Source: UBA9214 sp964443845
GTDB lineage: Bacteria > Pseudomonadota > Gammaproteobacteria > UBA9214
Direction: 5' to 3'
Length of the DNA: 56,328 nt
Assembly (NCBI GenBank): GCA_964443845.1
Contig: CAYUFA010000012.1
Span: 1-56,328, forward strand
Shown here in pieces: positions 16,603 to 24,133 of the stretch; within the stretch, counting starts at the first letter, position 1, and each line of letters begins with the position of its first letter. The position numbers and the translations under genes were made by a program. The notes under the pieces are model-generated. The model searched no databases and was not told the DNA's origin. It saw only the letters and a program-made list of their open reading frames with translations.

Positions 16603-17259
16603 ATGTCAACAAACTCCAAACCCGTCCTGCTGGCCTCGGTCTTCTCCGACTATATCTGCCCGTTCTGCTATATCGGCGACCTGCGGTTGGCACGGCTGCG
16701 CGCGGAATTCGACCTGCGGATCAACTGGATGCTGATCGAGATCCACCCGGAGACGCCGCCCGAGGGCACGCCGGTCGGGGCGCTCGGTTACGGGCGCGAA
16801 CGCTGGCAGCAGATGATGGACAACCTGCGGCAGCTGGCCGCCGAGGAGGGGGTGACCCTGCGGCCACTCGCACGGAACGTCAATTCACGCAAGGCCCTGC
16901 AACTGGCCGAGGCCGCCAAGCGGGCCGGGGCGGACGTGTTTTACCACCTGCATCGCCGCCTGTTCGAGGCGTATTTTGTCGACGGACTGGATATCGGGGA
17001 CGAGGCCGTGCTGCGGCAACTGGCCACGGAATGCGGGCTGCCCGCCGCACAGCCGGACCAGGCCTGGTCCGATCCCCGCATCGCGAAGCGCCTGCAGGAA
17101 CATCTCGCCATGGCCGGACAGGCCGGGGTGCGTGCCACTCCCACGGTGTTTTTCAGCGAACGGCACCGGCTTGACGGTGCCTTGCCCTATGCACAGTTCC
17201 TCGCAGCGGCACACGCCGGCCTGGCCGCGCAGCAGTTACCGGCATCTCGCCAGTCGTAA
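16603..17259 (+). CDS. DsbA-family (FrnE-like) oxidoreductase
   Basis: Encodes 218 residues of a thioredoxin-fold protein with an inserted helical domain, like the FrnE/2-hydroxychromene-isomerase group. The redox motif CPFC is at residues 19-22 in SVFSDYICPFCYIG. The cis-proline loop is RATPTVFF. There is no signal peptide, so it is cytoplasmic, unlike periplasmic DsbA. The start at 16603 gives MSTNSKPVLLASV; a longer frame would run into the htpG terminator. The substrate is unknown; a role in thiol homeostasis after heat or oxidative stress is an inference. Confidence 0.85.
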   Translation: MSTNSKPVLLASVFSDYICPFCYIGDLRLARLRAEFDLRINWMLIEIHPETPPEGTPVGALGYGRERWQQMMDNLRQLAAEEGVTLRPLARNVNSRKALQLAEAAKRAGADVFYHLHRRLFEAYFVDGLDIGDEAVLRQLATECGLPAAQPDQAWSDPRIAKRLQEHLAMAGQAGVRATPTVFFSERHRLDGALPYAQFLAAAHAGLAAQQLPASRQS

Positions 17260-17329
17260 CCCGGCCGGTGTCCGGGGCGGTGCGCGGGCCGGCTTGGAAT
17301 TTCGCCGGGCAGTGCGCGAGAATGCGGGC

Positions 17330-17731
17330 ATGACTCGCGGCAGCGGTGAATCCATGCGCATCGACAAGTGGCTGTGGGCGGCACGCTTCTACAGGACCCG
17401 CGCCCTGGCCACCGACGCCATCAACGGCGGCAAGGTGCACTGCAACGGCAGCCGTATCAAGCCCTCGCGCCAGCTGGTCACCGGCGACGTGCTGACCATC
17501 CAGAAGGGCCCGTACCGCTTCGAGCTCACCGTGCAGCGCCTGTCCAGCCAGCGGCGTCCGGCGACTGATGCGCGCACCCTGTACACGGAATCGGAGCAGA
17601 GCAGCGCGGCCCGGCACGCGCTGTATGCGCAACGCAAGCTGGAAGGCCACGACGTCACGCAGCGGGCGCGCCGTCCGGACAAGCGCATGCGCCGGCTCAT
17701 TCACCGCTTCAAGCAGGGAGACACCCGGTGA
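17330..17731 (+). CDS. hslR: Heat-shock protein 15 (Hsp15), S4-domain RNA-binding protein
   Basis: Encodes 133 residues. The S4 domain begins RIDKWLWAARFYRTRALATDAINGGKV and continues with the typical Hsp15 segment IKPSRQLVTGDVLTI. A basic C-terminal tail ends RPDKRMRRLIHRFKQG. In E. coli Hsp15 rescues 50S subunits carrying stalled nascent chains after heat shock. The ATG at 17330 and one at 17354 are both possible; the latter starts directly at the domain. The stop overlaps the GTG of the NUDIX gene. Confidence 0.93.
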   Translation: MTRGSGESMRIDKWLWAARFYRTRALATDAINGGKVHCNGSRIKPSRQLVTGDVLTIQKGPYRFELTVQRLSSQRRPATDARTLYTESEQSSAARHALYAQRKLEGHDVTQRARRPDKRMRRLIHRFKQGDTR

Positions 17732-18159
17732 ACCGGCCCGTTACCCCCGCGCTGGCCGTCGACACCATCATCGAAATGGCCGACCGGCCCGGCCGTCCCA
17801 TCGTACTGATCGAACGGCGCAACCCGCCCCATGGCTGGGCGATCCCCGGCGGTTTCGTCGACGTCGGGGAGACCCTGGAAACCGCGGCCGCGCGCGAAGC
17901 GCGCGAGGAAACCTCGCTGGAGGTGCGGCTGAAATGCCTGCTGGGCATTTATTCCGACCCGGCACGCGATCCGCGGGGTCACACCGTGACCCCGGTCTAC
18001 ATCGCCGAGGCCCGCGGTGAGCCATGCGCCGCGGACGATGCCAGGCACCTCGCGCTCTACCTGCCACAGGACTGCCCGCGGCTGGCCTTCGATCACGACC
18101 GGATCATTGCGGACTACCTGCAGTACCTGGCCACCGGCCGGGTGACGCCGCTGCGCTGA
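17728..18159 (+). CDS. NUDIX hydrolase
   Basis: Encodes 143 residues. The NUDIX box reads GGFVDVGETLETAAAREAREETS: the glycine, glutamate and REAREE spacing fit G-x5-E-x7-R-E-x2-E-E, but the last glycine of the consensus is a serine. Catalytic Glu residues are all present. The substrate is not predictable; it may be an ADP-ribose-type or damaged-nucleotide pyrophosphatase. The start is GTG inside GTGA, overlapping the hslR stop, so the two are translationally coupled. Confidence 0.9.
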   Translation: MNRPVTPALAVDTIIEMADRPGRPIVLIERRNPPHGWAIPGGFVDVGETLETAAAREAREETSLEVRLKCLLGIYSDPARDPRGHTVTPVYIAEARGEPCAADDARHLALYLPQDCPRLAFDHDRIIADYLQYLATGRVTPLR

Positions 18160-18268
18160 GCGTCCCCGCCGCGTACCCGCGCATCCGTGCCGGTGTTACC
18201 ATGCATGCGGACCGGCGCGGACGGGCGCCCGCGCCGGGCTCGCCACGACGCGCGCCGGGGGAATCTTC

Positions 18269-18583
18269 ATGTCTGAATTCAGCAATGTCACGGTCGTCAA
18301 GCCGGCAAACGTGTATTTCAACGGCAACGTGGTCAGTCGCACCATCCGCTTTGCCGACGGGTCGACCAAGACGCTCGGATTCATGCAGGCGGGTGAGTAC
18401 CAGTTCAATACCGGTGCACCGGAACTGATGGAGATTCTCTCCGGCGAACTGGAGGTGCAGTTGCCCGGCAACCCGCAATGGCAGAAGTTCGGCGGCAACG
18501 GCTCGTTCAGCGTGCCGGGCGACGCCAGCTTTCGCATCCGCGTCCACCAGCCCGTCGACTACTGCTGTTCCTTCCTGGACTGA
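18269..18583 (+). CDS. ppnP: Pyrimidine/purine nucleoside phosphorylase PpnP
   Basis: Encodes 104 residues with the cupin-like DUF1255 pattern: FNGNVVSRTIRFADGSTKTLGFM, LMEILSGELEVQLPG, and the end SFRIRVHQPVDYCCSFL. E. coli PpnP (YaiE) splits a broad range of nucleosides with phosphate. Length equals the family norm. It is 12 bases upstream of the dehydrogenase-like gene and may share its transcript. Confidence 0.93.
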   Translation: MSEFSNVTVVKPANVYFNGNVVSRTIRFADGSTKTLGFMQAGEYQFNTGAPELMEILSGELEVQLPGNPQWQKFGGNGSFSVPGDASFRIRVHQPVDYCCSFLD

Positions 18584-18595
18584 GCACGTTCCGGC

Positions 18596-19498
18596 ATGGC
18601 AACCCGCAGCCGGGTACTGGTCGTGGGCTATGGCGAGATGGGCCATGCCATGGAGCACCTGCTCGGCGAGCGGCATGACCTGCTGATCTGGAACCGGCAC
18701 CCGCTGCCCGCGCGGCCAGCGGTGGTGCTGGAAGAGGCGGCGGCCGGCGCGGAGTTCGTGATCTACACGGTGCCGGTGACCCCGCTCGCGCAACTGGCCG
18801 CACGCGTACTCCCGCACCTGTCCGGGCACAGCGTGTCCCTGGCCGTGGCCAAGGGCCTGGACGCCGCGGCCCGGCCGGCGCCGCGCATCCTGACCGAGGT
18901 GTACGGGGGGCAGCGGGACTTCGGCGTGCTGTACGGCCCGATGATCGCGGAAGAAATCCGCGCGGGACGTCCGGGCTACGCCCAGGCCGGCGTGTCGAGC
19001 CAGCCGGTATACGCGCGCCTCGCCGGACTGTACGCCGGCAGCGCCCTGACACTCGTGCCTTCCGGTGACCTGCACGGCATCGCCTGGGCCTCGTTGCTGA
19101 AGAATATCTATGCCATGCTGTTCGGTGCAGCCAATGCACTCGGGCTGGGCGACAATGCGCGCGGGTATCTCGTGGTGGCGGCCCTGGCCGAACTCGAAGC
19201 GCTCGTGACCGCGATGGGTGGCCGGCGGGAAACCGCGCGCGACCTGGCGGGGCTGGGCGATCTGGTGACCACCGCCACCAGTTCCGGATCGCATCACCGT
19301 GCGCTGGGGACGCAACTGGTGCGCGGGGAGGCCGGCCTGCAGGGGGAGGGGATCCACACCCTGGCCATGCTGCGCCAGTACTCGCTGTTCGACGAGTCCG
19401 GCTTCCCGCTGTTCGCGCTGGCGCGCCGGCTGGTGGAGCAACCGGCTGCCGGCAGCGTGGCACTGCGGGATTTTCTGCTTCATCCCCCGCGTTCCTGA
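18596..19498 (+). CDS. GpsA-like NAD(P)-dependent glycerol-3-phosphate dehydrogenase homologue
   Basis: Encodes 300 residues. The N-terminal Rossmann fold opens with VLVVGYGEMGHAM, which fits GxGxxG. Also seen are VAKGLD, the LKNIYAM lysine region that corresponds to the catalytic helix of GpsA, and the C-terminal ARDLAGLGDLVTTATSSGSHHRALG, close to the GpsA signature. It is about 30 residues shorter than standard GpsA and diverged, so it may be a paralogue with another 2-hydroxy-acid or polyol phosphate substrate. The ppnP linkage offers no clear hint. Confidence 0.8.
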   Translation: MATRSRVLVVGYGEMGHAMEHLLGERHDLLIWNRHPLPARPAVVLEEAAAGAEFVIYTVPVTPLAQLAARVLPHLSGHSVSLAVAKGLDAAARPAPRILTEVYGGQRDFGVLYGPMIAEEIRAGRPGYAQAGVSSQPVYARLAGLYAGSALTLVPSGDLHGIAWASLLKNIYAMLFGAANALGLGDNARGYLVVAALAELEALVTAMGGRRETARDLAGLGDLVTTATSSGSHHRALGTQLVRGEAGLQGEGIHTLAMLRQYSLFDESGFPLFALARRLVEQPAAGSVALRDFLLHPPRS

Positions 19499-19607
19499 AA
19501 CGGTCCGTTGCGCCGGGAGCGCGGGCCGGACACCATGATTTTGCCGGTCAAAACCCGTAAAATGCGCGTTCTGCCGCAGTCGTAACCCTTCGGAGTCCAC
19601 TCGTCCC

Positions 19608-20654
19608 ATGCGTCCCGTTCAGCTGCTGACCGTCCTCGAACGTGAATTCCAGTCCGCCGTCCACGGCCAGCACACGCCGGTGATGCTGTGGGGGCCGCCG
19701 GGTGTGGGCAAGTCGCAGATGGTGGCGCAGGTGGCGGAACGGCACGGCATGCCGGTGATCGATGTGCGGCTCTCGCAGATGGAACCCAGCGACCTGCGGG
19801 GGATCCCGTTTCGTGCCGACGGCCGCGTCGAGTGGGCCGTTCCCTCCATGCTGCCGGACGCCGAGCGGCACGGGCTGCAGGGCATCCTGTTCCTGGACGA
19901 AATCACCTCGGTGCCGCCCAGTGTCTCGGCTGCCGCCTATCAGCTGATCCTCGATCGTCGTCTCGGCGCCTACACCGTGCCGGTGGGCTGGGCGATCTTT
20001 GCCGCCGGCAATCGCCAGGGCGACCGCGGCGTCACCTATACCATGCCGGCACCGCTGGCCAACCGCTTTTCGCATTTCGAGGTGGACGTGAACCTCGACG
20101 ACTGGGTGGCCTGGGCCTATGCGCACGACATCGACGACCGGCTGATCGCCTTCCTGCGCTTCCGGCCGGAACTGCTGTTCGAGTTCGATCCGGCGCACAA
20201 CCCCGTGGCCTTCCCGTCTCCGCGTTCCTGGGAATTCGCACATCGCGCGCTGCACAAGTTCGGCGACGTGCAGGAACTGCTGACCGGCGCGCTGCAGGCC
20301 TGCGTGGGGCCGGCGGCCGGTATCGAGCTGTCCGCGTTCGTGGAGAACCTCGACAAGCTGCCCGACATCGACGCCATCGTACGCGGCGAAAAGGTGGGCG
20401 TGCCGAAGGAAACCGACCTGCAGTACGCAGTGGCCGCCGCGCTGGTGGGACGGGCCATCCGCGCGAAGAGTGCGCCCGAACCGGCGCTGGTCTATGGCCA
20501 CATCCTCGAGTATGCCGGCACCTTTCCGCAGCGCGAGATGGGGGTGATGCTGGTGTCCGACATGTATCGCGCCATCGGGCAGGAGATCTTTGCCGTACCG
20601 CAGTTCTCGCGCTGGGCCAACATCGTGGCGGATGTGATGCTGTACGACAGCTGA
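19608..20654 (+). CDS. MoxR-family AAA+ ATPase
   Basis: Encodes 348 residues. Walker A is GPPGVGKS at residues 29-36, Walker B is LFLDEI, and FAAGNRQGDRGV plus PLANRF are the sensor/arginine-finger regions of the MoxR group. MoxR ATPases act with VWA-domain partners to remodel or metal-load client proteins. The partner here is the gene at 21462, which is separated from it by an oppositely oriented cytochrome gene. The clients are unknown. A strong palindromic terminator follows at 20675. Confidence 0.9.
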   Translation: MRPVQLLTVLEREFQSAVHGQHTPVMLWGPPGVGKSQMVAQVAERHGMPVIDVRLSQMEPSDLRGIPFRADGRVEWAVPSMLPDAERHGLQGILFLDEITSVPPSVSAAAYQLILDRRLGAYTVPVGWAIFAAGNRQGDRGVTYTMPAPLANRFSHFEVDVNLDDWVAWAYAHDIDDRLIAFLRFRPELLFEFDPAHNPVAFPSPRSWEFAHRALHKFGDVQELLTGALQACVGPAAGIELSAFVENLDKLPDIDAIVRGEKVGVPKETDLQYAVAAALVGRAIRAKSAPEPALVYGHILEYAGTFPQREMGVMLVSDMYRAIGQEIFAVPQFSRWANIVADVMLYDS

Positions 20655-20674
20655 CGCTGTGTCGTCCCAGCAGT

Positions 20675-20721
20675 GGGGCCGGATACATTTTCGTTCCGGA
20701 AACGTGTATCCGGCCCCTTTT
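20675..20721. terminator. Long palindromic terminator between MoxR and cytochrome c
   Basis: A perfect 13-bp outer stem (20675-20687 with 20705-20717) encloses a second short stem (20692-20695 with 20701-20704). TTTT follows on the plus strand. It can stop the MoxR transcript, and it lies at the 3' end of the convergent cytochrome gene. The symmetry is longer than a simple terminator needs, so a REP-like origin is possible. Confidence 0.8.
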
Positions 20722-20733
20722 CGGGCTCCGCCC

Positions 20734-21237
20734 CTAAGTTGCCGGCGGTGGCGCCGGGAAAGTTGCGAAGGGAGCGGGCGGTTGTACGCCCGGTGGCAGG
20801 TAGGAGGGCGCGAGCTTGCCCGGATCGCCCAGCGAGCGAACGAAATGATAGAGCGCGCGCAGGTCGTCGTCGTGCATCTTGTTCAGGTTGAACCACGGCA
20901 TGGGCGGACGGCGCCGGAGGGAGTGGGCAGTCTCGAGCCACTGTGCCTCCGTCAGGTTCTGCATGAACAGGCGCAGGTTCGATGCATAGGTGGTTCCCCA
21001 CGGTCCGTTCCAGCCGAAGCTGGATCCTTTCAGCCACTGGTTCACAGGTACCTTGCCTTCAGACATCAGATAACCCTCGGTATGACAGTCATTGCAACCG
21101 GATTCCTGCGCAACGTACTGTCCGCGTGCCAGCAGGGCATTTCCCTTGCCGGTTTGACCGGCGGCCGCGCTGTCCGGCGCAAGGCCAAGCGCTGCCGGCA
21201 ACAGTGAAAGGATGAGTAAACGCTGCATATATTTCAT
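20734..21237 (-). CDS. Periplasmic monoheme cytochrome c
   Basis: Encodes 167 residues. An N-terminal signal peptide (about residues 1-26, MKYMQRLLILSLLPAALGL then AAAG) is followed by one heme-binding CNDCH at residues 48-52. Several downstream methionines, for example in PPMPW, could serve as the sixth ligand. The C-terminus is proline-rich. The start at 21237 has a strong caggggg site. Redox partner and role are unknown. It is read against the two flanking genes and lies between a MoxR ATPase and its VWA partner, which is an unusual place. Confidence 0.88.
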   Translation of the reverse strand: MKYMQRLLILSLLPAALGLAPDSAAAGQTGKGNALLARGQYVAQESGCNDCHTEGYLMSEGKVPVNQWLKGSSFGWNGPWGTTYASNLRLFMQNLTEAQWLETAHSLRRRPPMPWFNLNKMHDDDLRALYHFVRSLGDPGKLAPSYLPPGVQPPAPFATFPAPPPAT

Positions 21238-21461
21238 CGTACCCCCTGCATATAACTGGATTGTTGAGAGAAGCCTGCACCGGCACAGGCGGAGTGTTCG
21301 CTTCGAACAGGCGCTACCTGCGCAATTGCGAAGACATGATAGCGGACGGGCCAACCGCAGGGGAGGGATAGTAAAATGGCCGGACAGGCCCGGGGGCGGC
21401 GAGTGACGAGACTGGCCCGGTACCGGGCATCCGGTTACTTATCTGTGGCACACTATTCCCC

Positions 21462-22670
21462 ATGACCGACGCCGTCGAAACCAAGCTGTCCGCGGCCCGC
21501 ACCCGGCTGATCCTCGACCGCCCGTTCCTGGGCGCGCTGGTGCTGCGCATGCCGTTGCGAGCGGCGGACCCGCGCTGGTGCAGTACCATCGGCACCGACG
21601 CACGCGCGTTCTATTACAACCCGGCCTGGATCGGGGGCCTGTCGCTGGAACAGACCCAGTTCGCGCTGGCGCACGAGGCGCTGCACTGCGCGTTGTCACA
21701 CTTTGCGCGGCGCGAGCATCGCAACGCGCAACGCTGGGACGTGGCGTGTGATCTCGCCATCAACCCGATCCTGATCCGCGAAGGTATGACGCCGGTGCCG
21801 GGTGCGCTGTTCAACGTGGGCTTCGAGGGCATGATGGCCGAGGAGATCTATCCGCTGGTCAAGGAGAATCCCGAGGAACAGACTCACGACCAGCATCTGT
21901 ACGGGAAGGAAAGTCACAGCCAGTCCCGCGCGCACACCGGTCGGGAAGACCCTGCGGACCAGCCACAGGAGCCGGGCGGTGACGGTGCGGGTGCAGGTGC
22001 GGAGGAATCCGCGGGCCCCCCGGAACCGCTCAGCGAGCAGGAGAAGGAACAACTCTCGGTGCAATGGCGCCAACGCCTGGCCGGGGCCGCGCAGCAGGCC
22101 ATGCAGGCCGGCAAGCTCGGCGCTGCACTGCGCCGGCTGGTCGACCACCTGCTGCAGCCACAACTGCCGTGGCGCATGTTGCTGGCGCGCTACATGACCG
22201 CCGTGAGCCGCGATGATTACAGCTACATGCGCCCGTCGCGGCGTGAAGGAGATGCCATCTTCCCCAGCCTGCGCAGTTCACAGATCGACGTGGTGGTGGT
22301 GCTGGACACCAGTGGCTCGATCCGGCGCGAGGAGATGCGCGAGTTCGTTTCCGAGGTCGATGCCATCAAGGGGCAGGTGCGTGCCCGGATTACCCTGCTG
22401 GCCTGCGATGCGCGGGTGTCGCCGGGCGCGCCGTGGCTCTTCGAGCCGTGGGAGACCTTCGAATTGCCCGCTGACATCCGCGGTGGCGGCGGCACCCGAT
22501 TCACGCCGGCGTTCGACTGGGTGCACGCCTCCGGATGCACGCCGGACCTGCTGGTGTATTTCACCGATGCGGAAGGTGAATTCCCGAAGCAGGAACCGTG
22601 CTACCCGGTGCTCTGGCTGGTCAAGGGACGCACCCCGGTGCCGTGGGGCCAGAGGATTCAGTTGAACTGA
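21462..22670 (+). CDS. VWA-domain protein with DUF2201 metallopeptidase-like N-terminus
   Basis: Encodes 402 residues. The N-terminal domain contains HEALHCALSH (H71, E72, H75, H80), a zincin-like HExxH in the DUF2201 arrangement. A hydrophilic Glu/Gln/Gly linker covers about residues 130-200. The C-terminal VWA-like domain has the metal-ion-dependent adhesion site VVVLDTSGSI near residue 283 and YFTDAEGEFP. Such proteins pair with MoxR ATPases like the one at 19608. No signal peptide is visible, so it is cytoplasmic. Whether the HExxH is proteolytic or serves metal handling is not known. Confidence 0.85.
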   Translation: MTDAVETKLSAARTRLILDRPFLGALVLRMPLRAADPRWCSTIGTDARAFYYNPAWIGGLSLEQTQFALAHEALHCALSHFARREHRNAQRWDVACDLAINPILIREGMTPVPGALFNVGFEGMMAEEIYPLVKENPEEQTHDQHLYGKESHSQSRAHTGREDPADQPQEPGGDGAGAGAEESAGPPEPLSEQEKEQLSVQWRQRLAGAAQQAMQAGKLGAALRRLVDHLLQPQLPWRMLLARYMTAVSRDDYSYMRPSRREGDAIFPSLRSSQIDVVVVLDTSGSIRREEMREFVSEVDAIKGQVRARITLLACDARVSPGAPWLFEPWETFELPADIRGGGGTRFTPAFDWVHASGCTPDLLVYFTDAEGEFPKQEPCYPVLWLVKGRTPVPWGQRIQLN

Positions 22671-22780
22671 CTGGATACCGGTGCGCTCGATGTTGCGGAT
22701 CAACACCTGTCACCGGCTGCCCCGGGTGACGGTTTCCTGCCATCAGAACCACATGGCTCCGCATACGTCCCCCGGTGAAA

Positions 22781-22793
22781 TGACAAATTGTCA
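22781..22793. promoter_or_regulatory. 13-bp palindrome TGACAA-A-TTGTCA
   Basis: A perfect inverted repeat with one central base lies 241 bases before the DUF4395 start and about 70 bases upstream of the FNR-type site. Its size and symmetry suit a dimeric repressor or activator, but the protein is not known. Confidence 0.5.
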
Positions 22794-22863
22794 ACCGGGC
22801 GAAAACTCTCGATTCGACTCGACCTCGTTCCCCGCGGCCACCTGTTCGTATATCAAATAATTC

Positions 22864-22877
22864 TTGACCTGTGTCAA
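22864..22877. promoter_or_regulatory. FNR/DNR-type site TTGAC-N4-GTCAA
   Basis: A perfect 5-4-5 inverted repeat matches the Crp/FNR superfamily pattern TTGAY-N4-RTCAA. Its centre (22870.5) is 41.5 bases upstream of a start point near 22912, as expected for a class II activator site with the TACAAA at 22899-22904 as -10 box. This suggests control by oxygen or nitric oxide, which is an inference. Confidence 0.6.
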
Positions 22878-23021
22878 CCTGCTTGCGTGTGAGTGGGGTA
22901 CAAATTGTAACCAGGCCGAATACGTTCGAATACACAGAAAAGATCACCATACAAGGAGCGAGCGAATAACGGCATAAAGCATCAGTCAAGAAGATCCATC
23001 CAGAATGGAGGGGGGTGTCTG

Positions 23022-23546
23022 ATGAATAATTCCGCTGCTGAAACTCATACTACATTTCTTACGCGTCCCTGGTGGGCCATGGGAGAACCCAGGCCCGGAG
23101 AATGCGGGTTGTGCATCAATGAGACGGCAACCCGGGCGCGAGCTGGCCTGCTGAACATCCTTTCCGGTACGACCATATTCCTTATGCTGACCGCACCGGA
23201 GCTGAATCCCGTTCTCTACGTGGGGCCGTTCGTGATATTCGACATGATGGTGGCCGCCGCATTCGGGCTTACTCCGCTGAGCCCTGTCGGGATACTGGGT
23301 ACGGCCCTCACCATCAAGGTCCGTCCCGTCTGGAAACCTATCCAGCCAAAACGGTTTGCCTGGACGCTGGGCGCCACGCTGGGGGTCTGTTGCCTTACAT
23401 TCTGGCTGCTGGGTATGAACAATTGGGTCATCGGTGTGCTGGGCGTCTGTTTTACATTGACCTGGCTGGAAGCCGTTATGGGTTTCTGTGTCGGATGCTG
23501 GATGTATTCCCTGTTGTTCAAATGCGAGTCATGTCAGCTCAAATAA
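23022..23546 (+). CDS. DUF4395 membrane protein with three CxxC motifs
   Basis: Encodes 174 residues with about four membrane segments. The family landmarks are CINETATRARAGLL near residue 31, RFAWTLGA, and the C-terminal LEAVMGFCVGCWMYSLLF. Cysteine pairs occur at 28/31 (CGLC), 156/159 (CVGC) and 168/171 (CESC). This suggests thiol chemistry or metal binding at the membrane surface. DUF4395 has no established function; members often occur beside sulfur-transfer or redox genes. It starts an operon with two HMA-like proteins (24 and 54 bases apart). GC content is lower than that of the neighbours. Confidence 0.85.
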   Translation: MNNSAAETHTTFLTRPWWAMGEPRPGECGLCINETATRARAGLLNILSGTTIFLMLTAPELNPVLYVGPFVIFDMMVAAAFGLTPLSPVGILGTALTIKVRPVWKPIQPKRFAWTLGATLGVCCLTFWLLGMNNWVIGVLGVCFTLTWLEAVMGFCVGCWMYSLLFKCESCQLK

Positions 23547-23570
23547 CTATCATCCGGACAGGAGTATGTC

Positions 23571-23807
23571 ATGGACACGATTCATGAAGTTGAAGTTGTC
23601 ATTCATGTGGATGATGCACTCGACACGGACGAAAGAGCAGCAATGCTGGGTAACCTGCAGGCGCGGGATGGCGTGGTCCATGTCCGGTTTACGCCGGGGC
23701 GGGATCACCTGATGGTGATCGGGTATGACTCTGGCCGGCTTCATGCGAGTGACGTGCTGGATTATGTGAAACAGGAGCATGCGAATGCCGAACTGATCGG
23801 CATCTGA
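23571..23807 (+). CDS. Small HMA-fold-like protein without CxxC (copy 2)
   Basis: Encodes 78 residues predicted to fold as a ferredoxin-like beta-alpha-beta unit: VEVVIHVDDALDTDERAAML, then HLMVIGYD, a last helix and NAELIGI. It contains no cysteine, so it cannot bind metal by the CxxC of HMA domains; several histidines (in VIHV, HVRF, DHLM and LHAS) could be ligands. A good caggag site precedes the ATG. It is most like the orphan at 5200. It follows the DUF4395 gene closely and likely acts with it. Confidence 0.75.
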   Translation: MDTIHEVEVVIHVDDALDTDERAAMLGNLQARDGVVHVRFTPGRDHLMVIGYDSGRLHASDVLDYVKQEHANAELIGI

Positions 23808-23861
23808 TGTCAGTGGTGCTGGCAGCGGAACTCGACCAGCATCGGACGGGAGGGTAAACCA

Positions 23862-24092
23862 ATGGGTAGATTAGACGCAGGTGTTACCTTACACATTCAT
23901 GAAAATACGACTCATCTGGAACGTGAGGAGTATCGCGACATACTGCTGGGACTGGATGGCGTAATGGCCGCCGCCTATCATGACGAAAGACCGCATTTGA
24001 TGGTGGTCGTCTACGATCCGGAGCGGGTGAAATCCATCCATTTTGTCAATGCTGCCACCAATCGCGGTTTGCATGTCGAACTCGTCGCGTGA
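23862..24092 (+). CDS. Small HMA-fold-like protein without CxxC (copy 3)
   Basis: Encodes 76 residues with VTLHIHENTTHLEREEYRDIL, HLMVVVYD and the end HVELVA, the same layout as the proteins at 5200 and 23571 but the most diverged of the three. It lacks cysteine and has HIHENTTH as a histidine-rich first strand. A gggaggg ribosome-binding site precedes the ATG at 23862. It is the last gene before a strong hairpin and is probably co-transcribed with the DUF4395 gene. Confidence 0.72.
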   Translation: MGRLDAGVTLHIHENTTHLEREEYRDILLGLDGVMAAAYHDERPHLMVVVYDPERVKSIHFVNAATNRGLHVELVA

Positions 24093-24098
24093 CCACAT

Positions 24099-24133
24099 CA
24101 CATTGCCGCCGCGCATGGCCCGGCGGCAATGTG
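24099..24133 (+). terminator. Perfect 13-bp hairpin ending the DUF4395 operon
   Basis: The arms 24099-24111 and 24121-24133 pair completely (CACATTGCCGCCG with its complement) around a nine-base loop. Only GTT follows, so termination strength is uncertain, but the position right after the last stop codon is convincing. Confidence 0.75.

Larger units (their letters stand above)
22671..23021 (+). other. Control region of the DUF4395 operon
   Basis: This 351-base region has no gene and a lower GC content than its left neighbour. A weak hairpin (22709-22714 with 22725-22730) may end the VWA transcript. Two palindromes follow (22781-22793 and 22864-22877), then a TACAAA at 22899-22904 as possible -10 box. 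A strong ribosome-binding site (ggaggggggt) lies just before the ATG at 23022. Confidence 0.6.
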
